DNA from: Rubrivivax sp.
GTDB taxonomy: Bacteria; Pseudomonadota; Gammaproteobacteria; Burkholderiales; Burkholderiaceae_C
Assembly (NCBI GenBank): GCA_030681795.1
Contig: JAUXRG010000107.1
Coordinates: forward strand, 1 to 49,268
Length of the DNA: 49,268 bases
Reading direction: 5' to 3'
A program made the position numbers and the translations under genes. The notes under the pieces are model-generated. The model did no database searches and was not told where the DNA came from. It saw only the letters and a list, made by a program, of their open reading frames with translations. Positions within the stretch are counted from its first letter, which is position 1. Every line of letters begins with the position of its first letter. Of this stretch, positions 16,324 through 25,187 are shown in pieces.

Positions 16324-19300
16324 ATGCAAGCCAACCTCAGCCGCCGACCTTTCCGCCGCACCGCGCTGGCGCTGGCCACCGCCGCCGTCCTGGGCCCCTG
16401 GGCCGCTGGATCTGCCACGGCGGCGGCGTGCACGTGGAACCCGAACACCGGAAACTGGGGGACGGCGGGCAGCTGGAGTTGCGGCGCCGTGCCCGGCGGC
16501 GCCGACTCCGCCACAGTCGGGGGCGGCAAGGCAGTCACGGTGAACAGCGCCCAGTCGATCCTGACCCTGACCAATGGTGGGGGGATCAACATCGACGCCG
16601 CCTCGCTGACCCTGACGGCAGGTGGCAGCACCAACAACACCGGCGGCGTGATCAATATCGCCAACGCCGCCGTGCTCAACCAGTTCGGCCAGGCCATCGC
16701 CGGCGGCACGATCAACACTACCGGCACGGGCGCGCTGGTCGCCAACAGCACCGTCGCCAACTTCCTGAACAACGTCACGCTCAACGGCACGCTGGACATG
16801 GCGAGCATCGCCAATTCGCGTCAGCGCATCGTCAACGGCGCCACGATCAACGGCGCGGTCAACATTTCCAACGGCGGCATCCTGAGCCTCGACAGCGCGT
16901 CTACCACCGGCGGTGCCCAGACCCTCGGCGGCAACGCCACCATCAACCTCAACGACGCGGGCGCGCGGCTGGCCCTCGACGGCGCCGGCGTCACGACGCT
17001 GGGGGCCAACGTGGTGGTGCGTGGCCAGGGCAGCATCGGCCAGCCCATCAATGTCGGTGGCAACAACACGCTGGTCAACCAAGGCCTGATCTCGGCCGAC
17101 GTCAACGGCGGCACGCTGAGCATCACGCCGCTCGGCGGCAGCGGCAGCGTGGTGAACCAGGGCACCCTGCGGGCCACCAACGGCGCCACGCTCATGCTGT
17201 CGACGGGCATCGGCAACGCCGCCGGTCAGATCCTGGCGCAGAACGGCAGCGCCGTCCGTCAGAGCAGCGTCACGATCAGCGGCGGCACGATCGCCACCAG
17301 CGGCACCGGCACGTTCCAGGCCATCAGCAGCGCCAGCAACTTCCTCGACGGCGTCAGCTTGAGCGGTACGCTCGACCTGACGACCATCATCAACTCCCGT
17401 GAGCGCATCATCAACGGCGCCACGATCAACGGCGCGGTCAACGTCGGCAACGGCGGCATCCTGAGCCTCGACAGCGCAGTCACGAGCGGCGGCGCCCAGA
17501 CCCTCGGCGGCACGGCCGTCATCAACCTCAACGACGCGGCAGCGCGGCTGGCCATCGAGGGCAACGGCAGCACCACGCTGGGCTCGGGCATCACCGTGCG
17601 CGGGCAGGGCAACATCGGCGCGGCCGCCAACGTCGGCGGCACCAACGTCTTGACGAACAACGGCCTGATCTCGGCCGACGTCGGGGGCGGCACACTGAGC
17701 ATCACGCCGCCGGCTGGCAGCGGCAGCTTCATCAACAACGGCATCCTGCAGGCCGTCAGTGGCGGCACGCTGCTGCTGTCGACCAACATCTTGGCCAATG
17801 CCGGCAGCCAGATCATCGCCGGTGCCGGCAGCGCGGTGGTGCAGAACGGCGTCAGGATCAACGGCTTCTTCAGCTCCAGCGGGGGCGGCAACTTCACGGC
17901 CGTCAGCAGTAGCGCCAACTTCCTCGACGGCGTCAACTTCACCGGCACGCTCGACCTCGGCTCGATCGTCAATGCGCGCGAGCGCATCGCCAACGGCGCG
18001 ACCATCAACGGTGTGGTCAACATCTCCAACGGCGGCATCCTGGGCCTGGACAGCTCGGCCACCGCAGGTGGCAACCAGACCCTGGCCGGCGCGGTCGTCA
18101 TCAACCTCAACGACGCCGGCGCGCATCTGTCCATTGATGGCAACGGCACGACCACGCTGGCCTCGGGCGTCACCGTGCGTGGGCAGGGCAACATCGGCAC
18201 GGCCGCCTTTGTGGGCGGCACCAACGTCTTGACCAACAACGGCCTGATCTCGGCCGACGTCGCCGGCGGCACGCTGAACATCACGCCGCCGGCCGGCAGC
18301 GGCAGCTTCATCAACAACGGCACGCTGCAGGCCATCAACGGCGCCCGCCTGCTGCTGTCGACCAACGTCACGGCCAACCCCAGCGGCCAGATCATCGCCG
18401 GCGCCGGCAGCTCGGTGGTGCAGAACGGCGTCAGGGTCAACGGTGTGATCAACGCCAGCGGCACCGGCGTCTTCACGGCCATCTCCAGTGCCGCCAACTT
18501 CCTCGACGGCGTCAACCTCACCGGCACGCTCGACCTCGGCTCGATCGTCAATGCGCGCGAGCGCATCATCAACGGCGCGACGATCAATGGTGCGGTCAAC
18601 ATCTCCAACGGCGGCATCCTGGGCCTTGACAGCGCGGTCGGCGCTGCCAACCAGACGCTCGGCGGTGCGGCCGTCATCAACCTCAACGACGCCAGCGCGC
18701 GGCTGTCCGTCGATGGCAACGGCACCACCACGCTGGGCGCCAACGTCGTCGTGCGCGGCCAGGGCAATATCGGTACTCCTGGCTTTGTGGGTGGCACCAA
18801 CACGCTCTTCAACAACGGCACCATCCTGGCCGACGGCGGCACGCTGAGCATCACCAACCCTGCCGGCAGCGGCTCGCTGGCCGGCACTGGCACGCTGCAG
18901 ACCAGCGGCGGTACGCTCAACCTGGCCACCACCACCGGCAGCACGCAGGGCCGGCTGGTGATGGGCGGCGCGGGCTCGGCCTTGAACCTCAACACCCAGA
19001 ACCTGACGATCACCAACGACTACGCCAACGCGCAGTCGGGTTCCGGCAATTCGTTCATCGCCAGGGCCGGCGTCTCCGGCACCGGCAAGATCCTGGCTGG
19101 CGGCGACGCGGCACAGGCCATCACCGGCGCCGGCGTGACCAACGGCAATACCGCCAATGCGACGCTGACGATCGGCAACTTGCGAGTTGGCGCCAACACC
19201 GTCAACTACCAGGTGGCCAACACCGGCACCACCGGCCCGTCGCTGCGCGGCGCCATCCAGACCAGCGTCAATGGCGCCAATCTGACCGACGCACGACTCA

Positions 19301-21507
19301 GCGGCGCCGGCGTGACAGCCAGCAACTACAACACCGGTGCACCTGGCAGCAACACCGGCAATCTGGGCGTGACCTTCACGGCGGCCGCTGCTGGCGGGCT
19401 CGCGCCGCTGGCCGGCCAGGTGCTGAACCTGACCAGCAACTTCGCCAACATCGCCGACCAGAAACTCAACCTCGTGCTGGCCGGCGGCGCAGCCGCCTAC
19501 AACGCCGCAACGGGCAACACGACGCCGAACCCGGTGACGGTGGCCAACCAGCGCATCGGCGGCAGCAACACGGCCGCGCTGACGGTCAGCAACAATGCGC
19601 CGGCCGGCGCTTTCAGCGAAGATCTGCGCGCCACGTTCGGCAGCAATACCGGCAACGCCACCAACACGGGCGGCAGCGTCGACAACCTGTTGGCCGGCAG
19701 CAGCAATTCGGGCGCCTTGCGGGTGGGCGTCGACACCAGCGCCGCCGGTGCCCGAACCGGCACGGTGACCTTGAACTACCAGACCACCGGCACCGTCGGC
19801 GGTGTCAGCAATGGGCTCGGCCTGGCCGGTGCCAACGCGCCGCAGACCCTCAGCGTCAATGGCAATGTCTATCAAGTGGCGGCCGGTGCCATCCAGACCG
19901 CGGCACTGAACTTCGGCACCGTGCAGGTGGGCCAGACGGTGAGTCAGATCCTGGTGATCCGTAACACAGCGACCGGCGCGGCCGGCTTCGTCGAAGACCT
20001 GAACGCCAGCTTCGGCAGCTCCACCGGCACGAGCGCGGGACTTGTCAGCGGCATTGGCAGCCTGAGCGGCATCCTCGCCGGCACCAACAGCACGGCCGGC
20101 AACGGCGCGATGACGGTCAGCGTCAACACGGGGGCAGCTGGCGTCATCACCGGCGGCATCAACGTCAACTATGCGACCGCCGGCGCGGTGGGCGGTGTCA
20201 GCAACGGCCTGGGCACAGCTGCCGCCGGCAGCGAGAACTATGGTGTCGCGGGCACGATCCAGGCGGTGGGCAACGTCATCAACCAGGCCAGCCCGCAGGT
20301 CAACAACCCGACGCTCAACCTCGGTGCGGTGCGGGTCGGCGCGATTTCGCCCACGGGCAACGTGAGCGTGACCAACCTCGCCACCGTGGAACCGCAGGCG
20401 GCGCTGAACGCGTCCATCACGCCCACCAGCGGACCGGTCACCGCCGGCGGCAACTTCAACCTGCTCAACCCCGGCGGCACCGACAACACGAACCTGGTCG
20501 TAGGCTTGAACACCGCCGTCGCCGGTAACTACTCCGGCGCCAACGCGGGCACAGCGACGATCGCCTTCGTCTCGGACGCGAGCAATGTCGGTAATTGCGC
20601 GCCCAACTGCCAGCTGAACCTGGCGGCGCAGACCGTCAATGTCGAGGGCAAGGTCTACACGCAGGCTGTGGGTCAGGTGGCCACCGGCACCGTGAACTTC
20701 GGCATCGTGCGCGTTGGCGACACGGTGAGCGCGCGCAACATCACCGTCAACAACACGGCGGCGAGCACGGCGCTCAACGACACACTGCGCGCCGACCTCA
20801 GCGGCGTGGCCGGGCCCTTCAGCGGCAACGGCACGGTGTCCGGTATCAACGCGCAGGGCTCGGGCACGCTGGCCGTGGGCCTGAACACCGGCACGGCCGG
20901 CATCTTCAGCCAGAGCGGCACGGTGGACTTGTCCAGCCAAAACCCCGACATGGCCGACGTCGCCGCCGGCGCGCCGGCCTCGGTGTCGTTTCTGGCGCAG
21001 GTCAACAACCTGGCCAACGCCGTCTTCAGCCTGGCCAGCGGCGCGGGCACGCTCAGCGGCGGCGGCAGTCACTACACGCTCGACCTGGGCGACGTCTTTC
21101 AGGGCTCGGACCTGTCGTCGTCGCTGTCGCTGGCGAACCTGATCGCCGGCCCCGCCGACGACCTGACAGGGGCCTTCGACTTGACGAATCTCGCCGGCTT
21201 CGTCGCCTCGGGCTGGAACTTGGTCGACCTGGAGGCAGGCGAAACCGAAACTGGCCTGGGCCTGCAGTACAGCGCGCTGAATCTGGGCGGATTCTCCAGG
21301 TCGATCACCTTCGACGCCAACAGCTTCAACACGAGCCAGGGAGCCTTTGCGCTCGGGCGGATCACGATCGACATCCTGGGCGACGTGATCCAGCAGGGCG
21401 GCGGGGGCAATGTTCCCGAGCCCGGCACCCTGGCGCTGCTGATGGCCGCCGCGGCGGCGGGCTGGATGACGCGCAAGCACCAGGCTCAAGGGAGGTTGGC
21501 CGCATGA
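16324..21507 (+). CDS. Giant repetitive PEP-CTERM surface protein
   Basis: A 1727-residue secreted protein. ATG 16324, with GGAG 8 bp upstream, gives a signal peptide (RRPFRRT, then a hydrophobic core ending near ATAA). Mature parts in order: a WNPNTGNWGTAGSWSCG opening typical of beta-strand-rich adhesins, four 193-residue repeats (about 127-890), a linker, then ASH/choice-of-anchor-D-like segments (LNFGTVQVGQTVSQILVIRN, LNLGAVRVGAISPTGNVSVT and VNFGIVRVGDTVSARNITVN). The C-terminal 31 residues have VPEPGTLALL, a hydrophobic helix and a basic tail: the PEP-CTERM signal processed by exosortase. Composition is dominated by Gly, Asn, Thr and Ala, suggesting a beta-helix. It probably acts outside the cell, in biofilm or surface structure; this is inference. 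No exosortase is in the window. Confidence 0.88.
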   Translation: MQANLSRRPFRRTALALATAAVLGPWAAGSATAAACTWNPNTGNWGTAGSWSCGAVPGGADSATVGGGKAVTVNSAQSILTLTNGGGINIDAASLTLTAGGSTNNTGGVINIANAAVLNQFGQAIAGGTINTTGTGALVANSTVANFLNNVTLNGTLDMASIANSRQRIVNGATINGAVNISNGGILSLDSASTTGGAQTLGGNATINLNDAGARLALDGAGVTTLGANVVVRGQGSIGQPINVGGNNTLVNQGLISADVNGGTLSITPLGGSGSVVNQGTLRATNGATLMLSTGIGNAAGQILAQNGSAVRQSSVTISGGTIATSGTGTFQAISSASNFLDGVSLSGTLDLTTIINSRERIINGATINGAVNVGNGGILSLDSAVTSGGAQTLGGTAVINLNDAAARLAIEGNGSTTLGSGITVRGQGNIGAAANVGGTNVLTNNGLISADVGGGTLSITPPAGSGSFINNGILQAVSGGTLLLSTNILANAGSQIIAGAGSAVVQNGVRINGFFSSSGGGNFTAVSSSANFLDGVNFTGTLDLGSIVNARERIANGATINGVVNISNGGILGLDSSATAGGNQTLAGAVVINLNDAGAHLSIDGNGTTTLASGVTVRGQGNIGTAAFVGGTNVLTNNGLISADVAGGTLNITPPAGSGSFINNGTLQAINGARLLLSTNVTANPSGQIIAGAGSSVVQNGVRVNGVINASGTGVFTAISSAANFLDGVNLTGTLDLGSIVNARERIINGATINGAVNISNGGILGLDSAVGAANQTLGGAAVINLNDASARLSVDGNGTTTLGANVVVRGQGNIGTPGFVGGTNTLFNNGTILADGGTLSITNPAGSGSLAGTGTLQTSGGTLNLATTTGSTQGRLVMGGAGSALNLNTQNLTITNDYANAQSGSGNSFIARAGVSGTGKILAGGDAAQAITGAGVTNGNTANATLTIGNLRVGANTVNYQVANTGTTGPSLRGAIQTSVNGANLTDARLSGAGVTASNYNTGAPGSNTGNLGVTFTAAAAGGLAPLAGQVLNLTSNFANIADQKLNLVLAGGAAAYNAATGNTTPNPVTVANQRIGGSNTAALTVSNNAPAGAFSEDLRATFGSNTGNATNTGGSVDNLLAGSSNSGALRVGVDTSAAGARTGTVTLNYQTTGTVGGVSNGLGLAGANAPQTLSVNGNVYQVAAGAIQTAALNFGTVQVGQTVSQILVIRNTATGAAGFVEDLNASFGSSTGTSAGLVSGIGSLSGILAGTNSTAGNGAMTVSVNTGAAGVITGGINVNYATAGAVGGVSNGLGTAAAGSENYGVAGTIQAVGNVINQASPQVNNPTLNLGAVRVGAISPTGNVSVTNLATVEPQAALNASITPTSGPVTAGGNFNLLNPGGTDNTNLVVGLNTAVAGNYSGANAGTATIAFVSDASNVGNCAPNCQLNLAAQTVNVEGKVYTQAVGQVATGTVNFGIVRVGDTVSARNITVNNTAASTALNDTLRADLSGVAGPFSGNGTVSGINAQGSGTLAVGLNTGTAGIFSQSGTVDLSSQNPDMADVAAGAPASVSFLAQVNNLANAVFSLASGAGTLSGGGSHYTLDLGDVFQGSDLSSSLSLANLIAGPADDLTGAFDLTNLAGFVASGWNLVDLEAGETETGLGLQYSALNLGGFSRSITFDANSFNTSQGAFALGRITIDILGDVIQQGGGGNVPEPGTLALLMAAAAAGWMTRKHQAQGRLAA
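16702..18990 (+). repeat. Four tandem repeats of 579 bp (193 codons) in the PEP-CTERM gene
   Basis: Units begin near 16702, 17281, 17860 and 18439. The marker CGCATC...AACGGCGC recurs at 16825, 17404, 17983 and 18562, giving three intervals of exactly 579 bp. Each unit contains NFLDGV...GTLDL, a (R/E)RI(I/V)NGATINGAVN block, NGGIL.LDS, INLNDA.A.L, VRGQG.IG and GGTLSITP..GSGS. Units 3 and 4 are nearly identical over long stretches, which points to recent duplication or gene conversion. Unit 4 is degenerate at its end. Confidence 0.88.
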
Positions 21508-21821
21508 ACCGCGTGCAGTTCAGCATCGCCACTTCGGCTGCGGCTCTGGCCGCCGTGGCGATGGGCGCCAGCGTGACGCTGGCGGCCATGAACCGCAGCC
21601 TGCAGCAAGACATCGGCCAGCGCCAGCAGTACGTGCAGCAGTCGGTTCAACTCGAGGGCCTGTACCGCGAGATCGTGCGCGCGCTGGCCGAACTGGGGGC
21701 GCGCTACAACGACCAGCAGGTGCGCGAGCTGCTTCAACGCCACGGCATCACCTACACCGCCAACAATGCGCCGCCGGCAGCGGCCGGCGCAGCCGGCACC
21801 AGCGGCGCGCCGCGCAAGTGA
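21504..21821 (+). CDS. Small membrane-anchored coil protein (operon gene 2)
   Basis: A 105-residue protein. ATG 21504 overlaps the stop of the PEP-CTERM gene as ATGA, with GGGAGG about 9 bp upstream, so translation is probably coupled. A hydrophobic segment at about 8-28 is a signal anchor. The rest is a predicted periplasmic coil with heptad-like Leu/Gln/Val (SLQQDIGQRQQYVQQSVQLE), then QVRELLQRHGITYT and an Ala/Pro/Gly tail. No enzyme motif is seen. Its layout, ending in an L-x(3-4)-GIT motif, is shared with the next gene, so the pair may be paralogues. Function unknown; the coupling suggests a role in export, folding or anchoring of the giant protein. Confidence 0.72.
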   Translation: MNRVQFSIATSAAALAAVAMGASVTLAAMNRSLQQDIGQRQQYVQQSVQLEGLYREIVRALAELGARYNDQQVRELLQRHGITYTANNAPPAAAGAAGTSGAPRK

Positions 21822-21829
21822 GGCCCGCG

Positions 21830-22219
21830 ATGAGCAACCCCGCCGTCATGAACCTGCCCACCGCAAGCGCGAGCCACACCGCCGCCTCGCGACCGGCCGG
21901 CGCGCCCAGCCACAGCGCTTTCGTGCCCCTGCTGCTGAGCACGCTGACTCTGCTCGTGTTCTTCACCTACCAGGTGGTGGACGCGTACGGCCAGCGCCAG
22001 ACGCTGCTCGCCGCGCATGCGTCACAGCAGCAGACTGTGGACAGCGCGGGCAAGCTGCGGGGCTCGCTGGACGCGCTGGCGGCCGACACGCAGCGGCTGG
22101 CCGATGCCGGCAACCCGAATGCCGGTGCGCTGGTGACCGAATTGCGCAAGCGCGGCATCACGATCAACACGACCGCCGTGCCGAACGCGACACCGGCGGG
22201 CGCTTCTGCGCCGCGCTGA
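21830..22219 (+). CDS. Small membrane-anchored coil protein (operon gene 3)
   Basis: A 129-residue protein beginning at ATG 21830, with GTGAGG 6 bp upstream; an in-frame GTG at 21818 overlapping the previous stop is an alternative. Residues about 30-50 (FVPLLLSTLTLLVFFTYQVV) form one membrane helix. A coil follows (QQQTVDSAGKLRGSLDALAA), then DAGNPNAGALVTELRKRGIT and a Pro/Ala tail. Proteins with the N-N/P-A-x-x-V-x-E-L-R-K-R-G-I-T-I-N ending occur widely in betaproteobacteria without a known function. It closes the operon of the PEP-CTERM protein. Confidence 0.7.
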   Translation: MSNPAVMNLPTASASHTAASRPAGAPSHSAFVPLLLSTLTLLVFFTYQVVDAYGQRQTLLAAHASQQQTVDSAGKLRGSLDALAADTQRLADAGNPNAGALVTELRKRGITINTTAVPNATPAGASAPR

Positions 22220-22235
22220 GGCTCCGGCGCGGTTG

Positions 22236-22253
22236 ACCCCCCGAGTCGGGGGT
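22236..22253. terminator. GC hairpin after the PEP-CTERM operon
   Basis: ACCCCC and GGGGGT flank a 6-nt centre 17 bp after the stop of the third operon gene. There is no T-tract. It may mark the 3' end of the operon, before the regulator that starts at 22319. Confidence 0.3.
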
Positions 22254-22318
22254 GATGCCGCAGCGAGTCTGCGGCCTTGTCGCACCGCCGTCGCCGCGGA
22301 GGGCTATGCTGCGGCGCA

Positions 22319-25144
22319 ATGGATCCCCTTGCGCCCTCCGAAGCGCGTCGCGTCGCTTCACCCCGCATGCTGGGCACGCCTCGCGTGCAAGTGCGCGAGC
22401 CACGCTGGGCGGTGCGGCTGTTGGGTGCGGTTCAAGCCGTCGGGCCGGGGCAGACCATCACGCACTGGCCGTCGCGGGCTGTGGCCGCGCTGCTGGCGCG
22501 TCTGGCGCTCGCGCCCGATCGATCCCACCCGCGCGAGGAACTGATCGAGCTGCTGTGGCCGGGCGTGTCGCTGGACGTCGGGCGCAACCGGCTGCGACAG
22601 GCGCTTTCGTCGCTGAAATCGCTGCTTGAACCCCCGGGCGCGCAACGTGTGCCTGTGCTCGATGCCGATCGCAGCGTCGTGCGCGTGGTGTCCGGAGCGC
22701 TGTATTGCGATGCCCATGACCTCGAACGCCGGGTGCGCGGCGGCGAGCCGCTGGCCGCGGCCACCGCGCGCGAGCTCGGCGAACTGATGCCCGGGTTCTA
22801 CGACGAGTGGGTGCTCGAGGAACGTTCGCGCCTGTCGGCCCTGTTCGAGCCGGTTCAACGCGGCGCGGTGTCGGCGGCCGAAGCCGAGCGTTCGCGCCGG
22901 ACCGCGGCCGAAGCGCGGGCGAGCGCCACCCTGCCGGTCGAGGCGTTGAGCCCGCTGCCCAGCTACCTGACGCGCACCTTTGGCGTCGAGCTCTCCGAGG
23001 CGAGTCTGTGTGCCCTGGTCACGACGCAGCGGCTGGTCACCGTTCATGGCCCGGGCGGAAGCGGCAAGACAAGGCTCGCGGTGGAGGTGGCTCGTTCGCT
23101 GCGCGAACAGCCCAACTGGATGCAGAACTTGGGAGAGAGCGGGCAGTTCGAGCGCGTGGCGTTCGTGCCGCTGCTGGCCTGCACCCGGGCCGACGAGGTG
23201 CTGGAAGCCATTGCCGAGGCTTTGCGGGCCGTCGGTGCAGGCGGCCCGCGGACGCGTATCCAGGCGCTGCTCGCAGGCCGGCGGGTGCTTCTCGTGCTGG
23301 ACAACGCCGAACAGCTGCTGCCGCAGGGCGACGCCGCGATAGCCGAGGTGCTGGCCGCCCTGCCTGGTGTGCACGCACTCGTCACCTCTCGCCGCCGGCT
23401 CGGGCTGGACGGCGAGGCGACCTTCGAGCTCGACGGCCTGCCCTTGCCAACGACCGGTGCGGCATGGGACGAGGTTGCCACCAATTCCGCCGTGGCGCTG
23501 TTGGTTGACCGCGCCCGTGCCACAGGCGCCGATTTCAGCGTCAGCGAGCGCAACGCCGAGGCCATTGCCACGCTGCTGCGGCTGCTCGGCGGCATGCCGC
23601 TGGCCATCGAGTTGGCGGCTTCGCGGGTGCGCGCCTTCACGCCGCAGGAGCTGGTGCAACGCCTGCGCGAGAGCGCCGGCTCGCCGATGCTCGACCTGCT
23701 CTCGCGTCCACGCACAAGCGCTTCTCCGGACGCGCGGCACGCCTCGATGCGCCACATGGTCGAGTGGAGCTGGCGGCAGCTGCGTCCCGAGCAGGCGGCG
23801 CTGTTGGCCACGCTCTCGGTCTTCACCGCGCCAGCGCGCCTGGAGGCCGTGGCTTTCGTCGCGCCGGGCGACGCTGCGGCCGTGGGCGACGGTATCGACG
23901 AGTTGAGCGAGCTCTCGCTGCTGCACTCCGTGCGCGACGACTCCGATGTGGTGCGCCATGCGCTACTGCAACCGGTGCGCGAATATGCCGCCGAGCGCCA
24001 CGGCGCCGAGCAAGCGCGCGCGACTCGTGCCCGCCTGCGCCAGTGGCTGACCCTGCAGGCACGTTCGGCGATGCCGACGCGACCCGCCGCGATGGCCGGC
24101 GAAGCCCGGCATGTGCACGGCAGCCTGACCAGCGCGCCGGCCGATGGGGCGTACCGCGAAGCGCTCGAGCTCGCGGTGGCGATGCGACCCTTCTGGGAAA
24201 GCGAGATGCTGCCGATGGCCGACATCCTGGCCCTCGAGGCGGCGCTGGCGCAGGTGGACGACCCGGTGTTGCGGGGTGAAACGCTCGAGTTGCTGGCGTA
24301 TGCGCGGCTGTGCGCAGGGTTTGCCGCCGAGGCGATGGCGCACGCCGAGGCCGCCCGCGCAACGCCGCTGGATGACCGCCAGCGCAGCCTGGTGCTGTCG
24401 CGCTGGGCCCATGTGCGATACGGCGCTGGCCTGCACGACGCCGAAATCGACCACGCGATTGACGAGGCACTGGCACTGGCCGAGCGTTGTGCCGACCCCG
24501 CCGCCGCAGCGACGGCCTTGCGCTTGAAGGGGCTCATGGCCAGCAACATTCGCCTCGACTATGCCGGTTCCGAGGTGCTGATGGCACGCGCCCAGGCGCT
24601 GTGGGAGCAGATGGGCAACCAGCGCATGGCCTACGCCCGCCTGCGCGACCGCGTGACGATGTGGGCCTGGCTCGGTCGCGAAGAAGAGGCGGCGGGCGTG
24701 CTGCGCGAGTGCGAGGTGGCCGCGCTCGCCGATGCCGACGGGCTGGGCGCGATGCTGGCGGCGCGGCAGTTGGGCCGCGTCTGCATTCGCATGCGGCGCT
24801 GGGCTGATGCGGCGGCCGCTTTCCGGCGCGCCGTGCGGCTGGCCTGGGAGCGCCAGAACGCGCTCGAACTCACGGTGGCGTTGATGCACCTGCCCGATGC
24901 GTTGGTCAACGAGCCCGGCCAGGTGGAGCTGGCCGCTCGGCTGCAAGGCTTCGCTCGCCCGCAATGGGCGCGTCTGTTCGGCACGCTCAACTGCATCGAG
25001 CAGCGCGAGCTTCGGCGCACGCGGCGGCTGTTGCGCCTGCGCCTGGGTGGCGCGCGCGCCGAAGCGCTGCGCGTCGAGGGCATCGGCTGGACCCTGCCGG
25101 CTGCCGTGGCGCGCGCGCTCGAAAGCGACGTCGAAGCGGGGTGA
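22319..25144 (+). CDS. BTAD/STAND-type transcriptional regulator
   Basis: A 941-residue multidomain regulator from ATG 22319; an upstream GTG/ATG adding 14 residues is less likely. Residues about 30-125 resemble a winged-helix OmpR/SARP DNA-binding domain (REELIELLWPGVSLDVGRNR followed by LRQALSSLK), followed by a BTAD-like helical part. A STAND/NB-ARC ATPase follows: Walker A GPGGSGKT at 244-251, Walker B RRVLLVLDNAEQ at about 321-332, ALVTSRRRLG (sensor) and GGMPLAIELAASR (GxP motif). TPR-like helices fill the C-terminus. Such AfsR/MalT-like proteins activate transcription on binding a ligand. It starts 100 bp after the PEP-CTERM operon on the same strand and is the likeliest local regulator of it; this is inference. 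Confidence 0.83.
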   Translation: MDPLAPSEARRVASPRMLGTPRVQVREPRWAVRLLGAVQAVGPGQTITHWPSRAVAALLARLALAPDRSHPREELIELLWPGVSLDVGRNRLRQALSSLKSLLEPPGAQRVPVLDADRSVVRVVSGALYCDAHDLERRVRGGEPLAAATARELGELMPGFYDEWVLEERSRLSALFEPVQRGAVSAAEAERSRRTAAEARASATLPVEALSPLPSYLTRTFGVELSEASLCALVTTQRLVTVHGPGGSGKTRLAVEVARSLREQPNWMQNLGESGQFERVAFVPLLACTRADEVLEAIAEALRAVGAGGPRTRIQALLAGRRVLLVLDNAEQLLPQGDAAIAEVLAALPGVHALVTSRRRLGLDGEATFELDGLPLPTTGAAWDEVATNSAVALLVDRARATGADFSVSERNAEAIATLLRLLGGMPLAIELAASRVRAFTPQELVQRLRESAGSPMLDLLSRPRTSASPDARHASMRHMVEWSWRQLRPEQAALLATLSVFTAPARLEAVAFVAPGDAAAVGDGIDELSELSLLHSVRDDSDVVRHALLQPVREYAAERHGAEQARATRARLRQWLTLQARSAMPTRPAAMAGEARHVHGSLTSAPADGAYREALELAVAMRPFWESEMLPMADILALEAALAQVDDPVLRGETLELLAYARLCAGFAAEAMAHAEAARATPLDDRQRSLVLSRWAHVRYGAGLHDAEIDHAIDEALALAERCADPAAAATALRLKGLMASNIRLDYAGSEVLMARAQALWEQMGNQRMAYARLRDRVTMWAWLGREEEAAGVLRECEVAALADADGLGAMLAARQLGRVCIRMRRWADAAAAFRRAVRLAWERQNALELTVALMHLPDALVNEPGQVELAARLQGFARPQWARLFGTLNCIEQRELRRTRRLLRLRLGGARAEALRVEGIGWTLPAAVARALESDVEAG

Positions 25145-25187
25145 AGGCAGCGCGGGCCGGCCGAGCGCCGTCTCTGCGGCGTTTCGC

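Noticed and set aside
16702..18990. CRISPR-like array because of regular repeats
   Set aside because: Units are 579 bp, coding and in frame, without short direct repeats and unique spacers.
16249..21489. A 1746-residue open frame on the minus strand, almost coextensive with the PEP-CTERM gene
   Set aside because: It arises because the repetitive, GC-rich sense gene avoids antisense stops. The sense product has a signal peptide, domain structure, a PEP-CTERM end and coupling to the next gene; the antisense product is low-complexity with no recognisable start or family.
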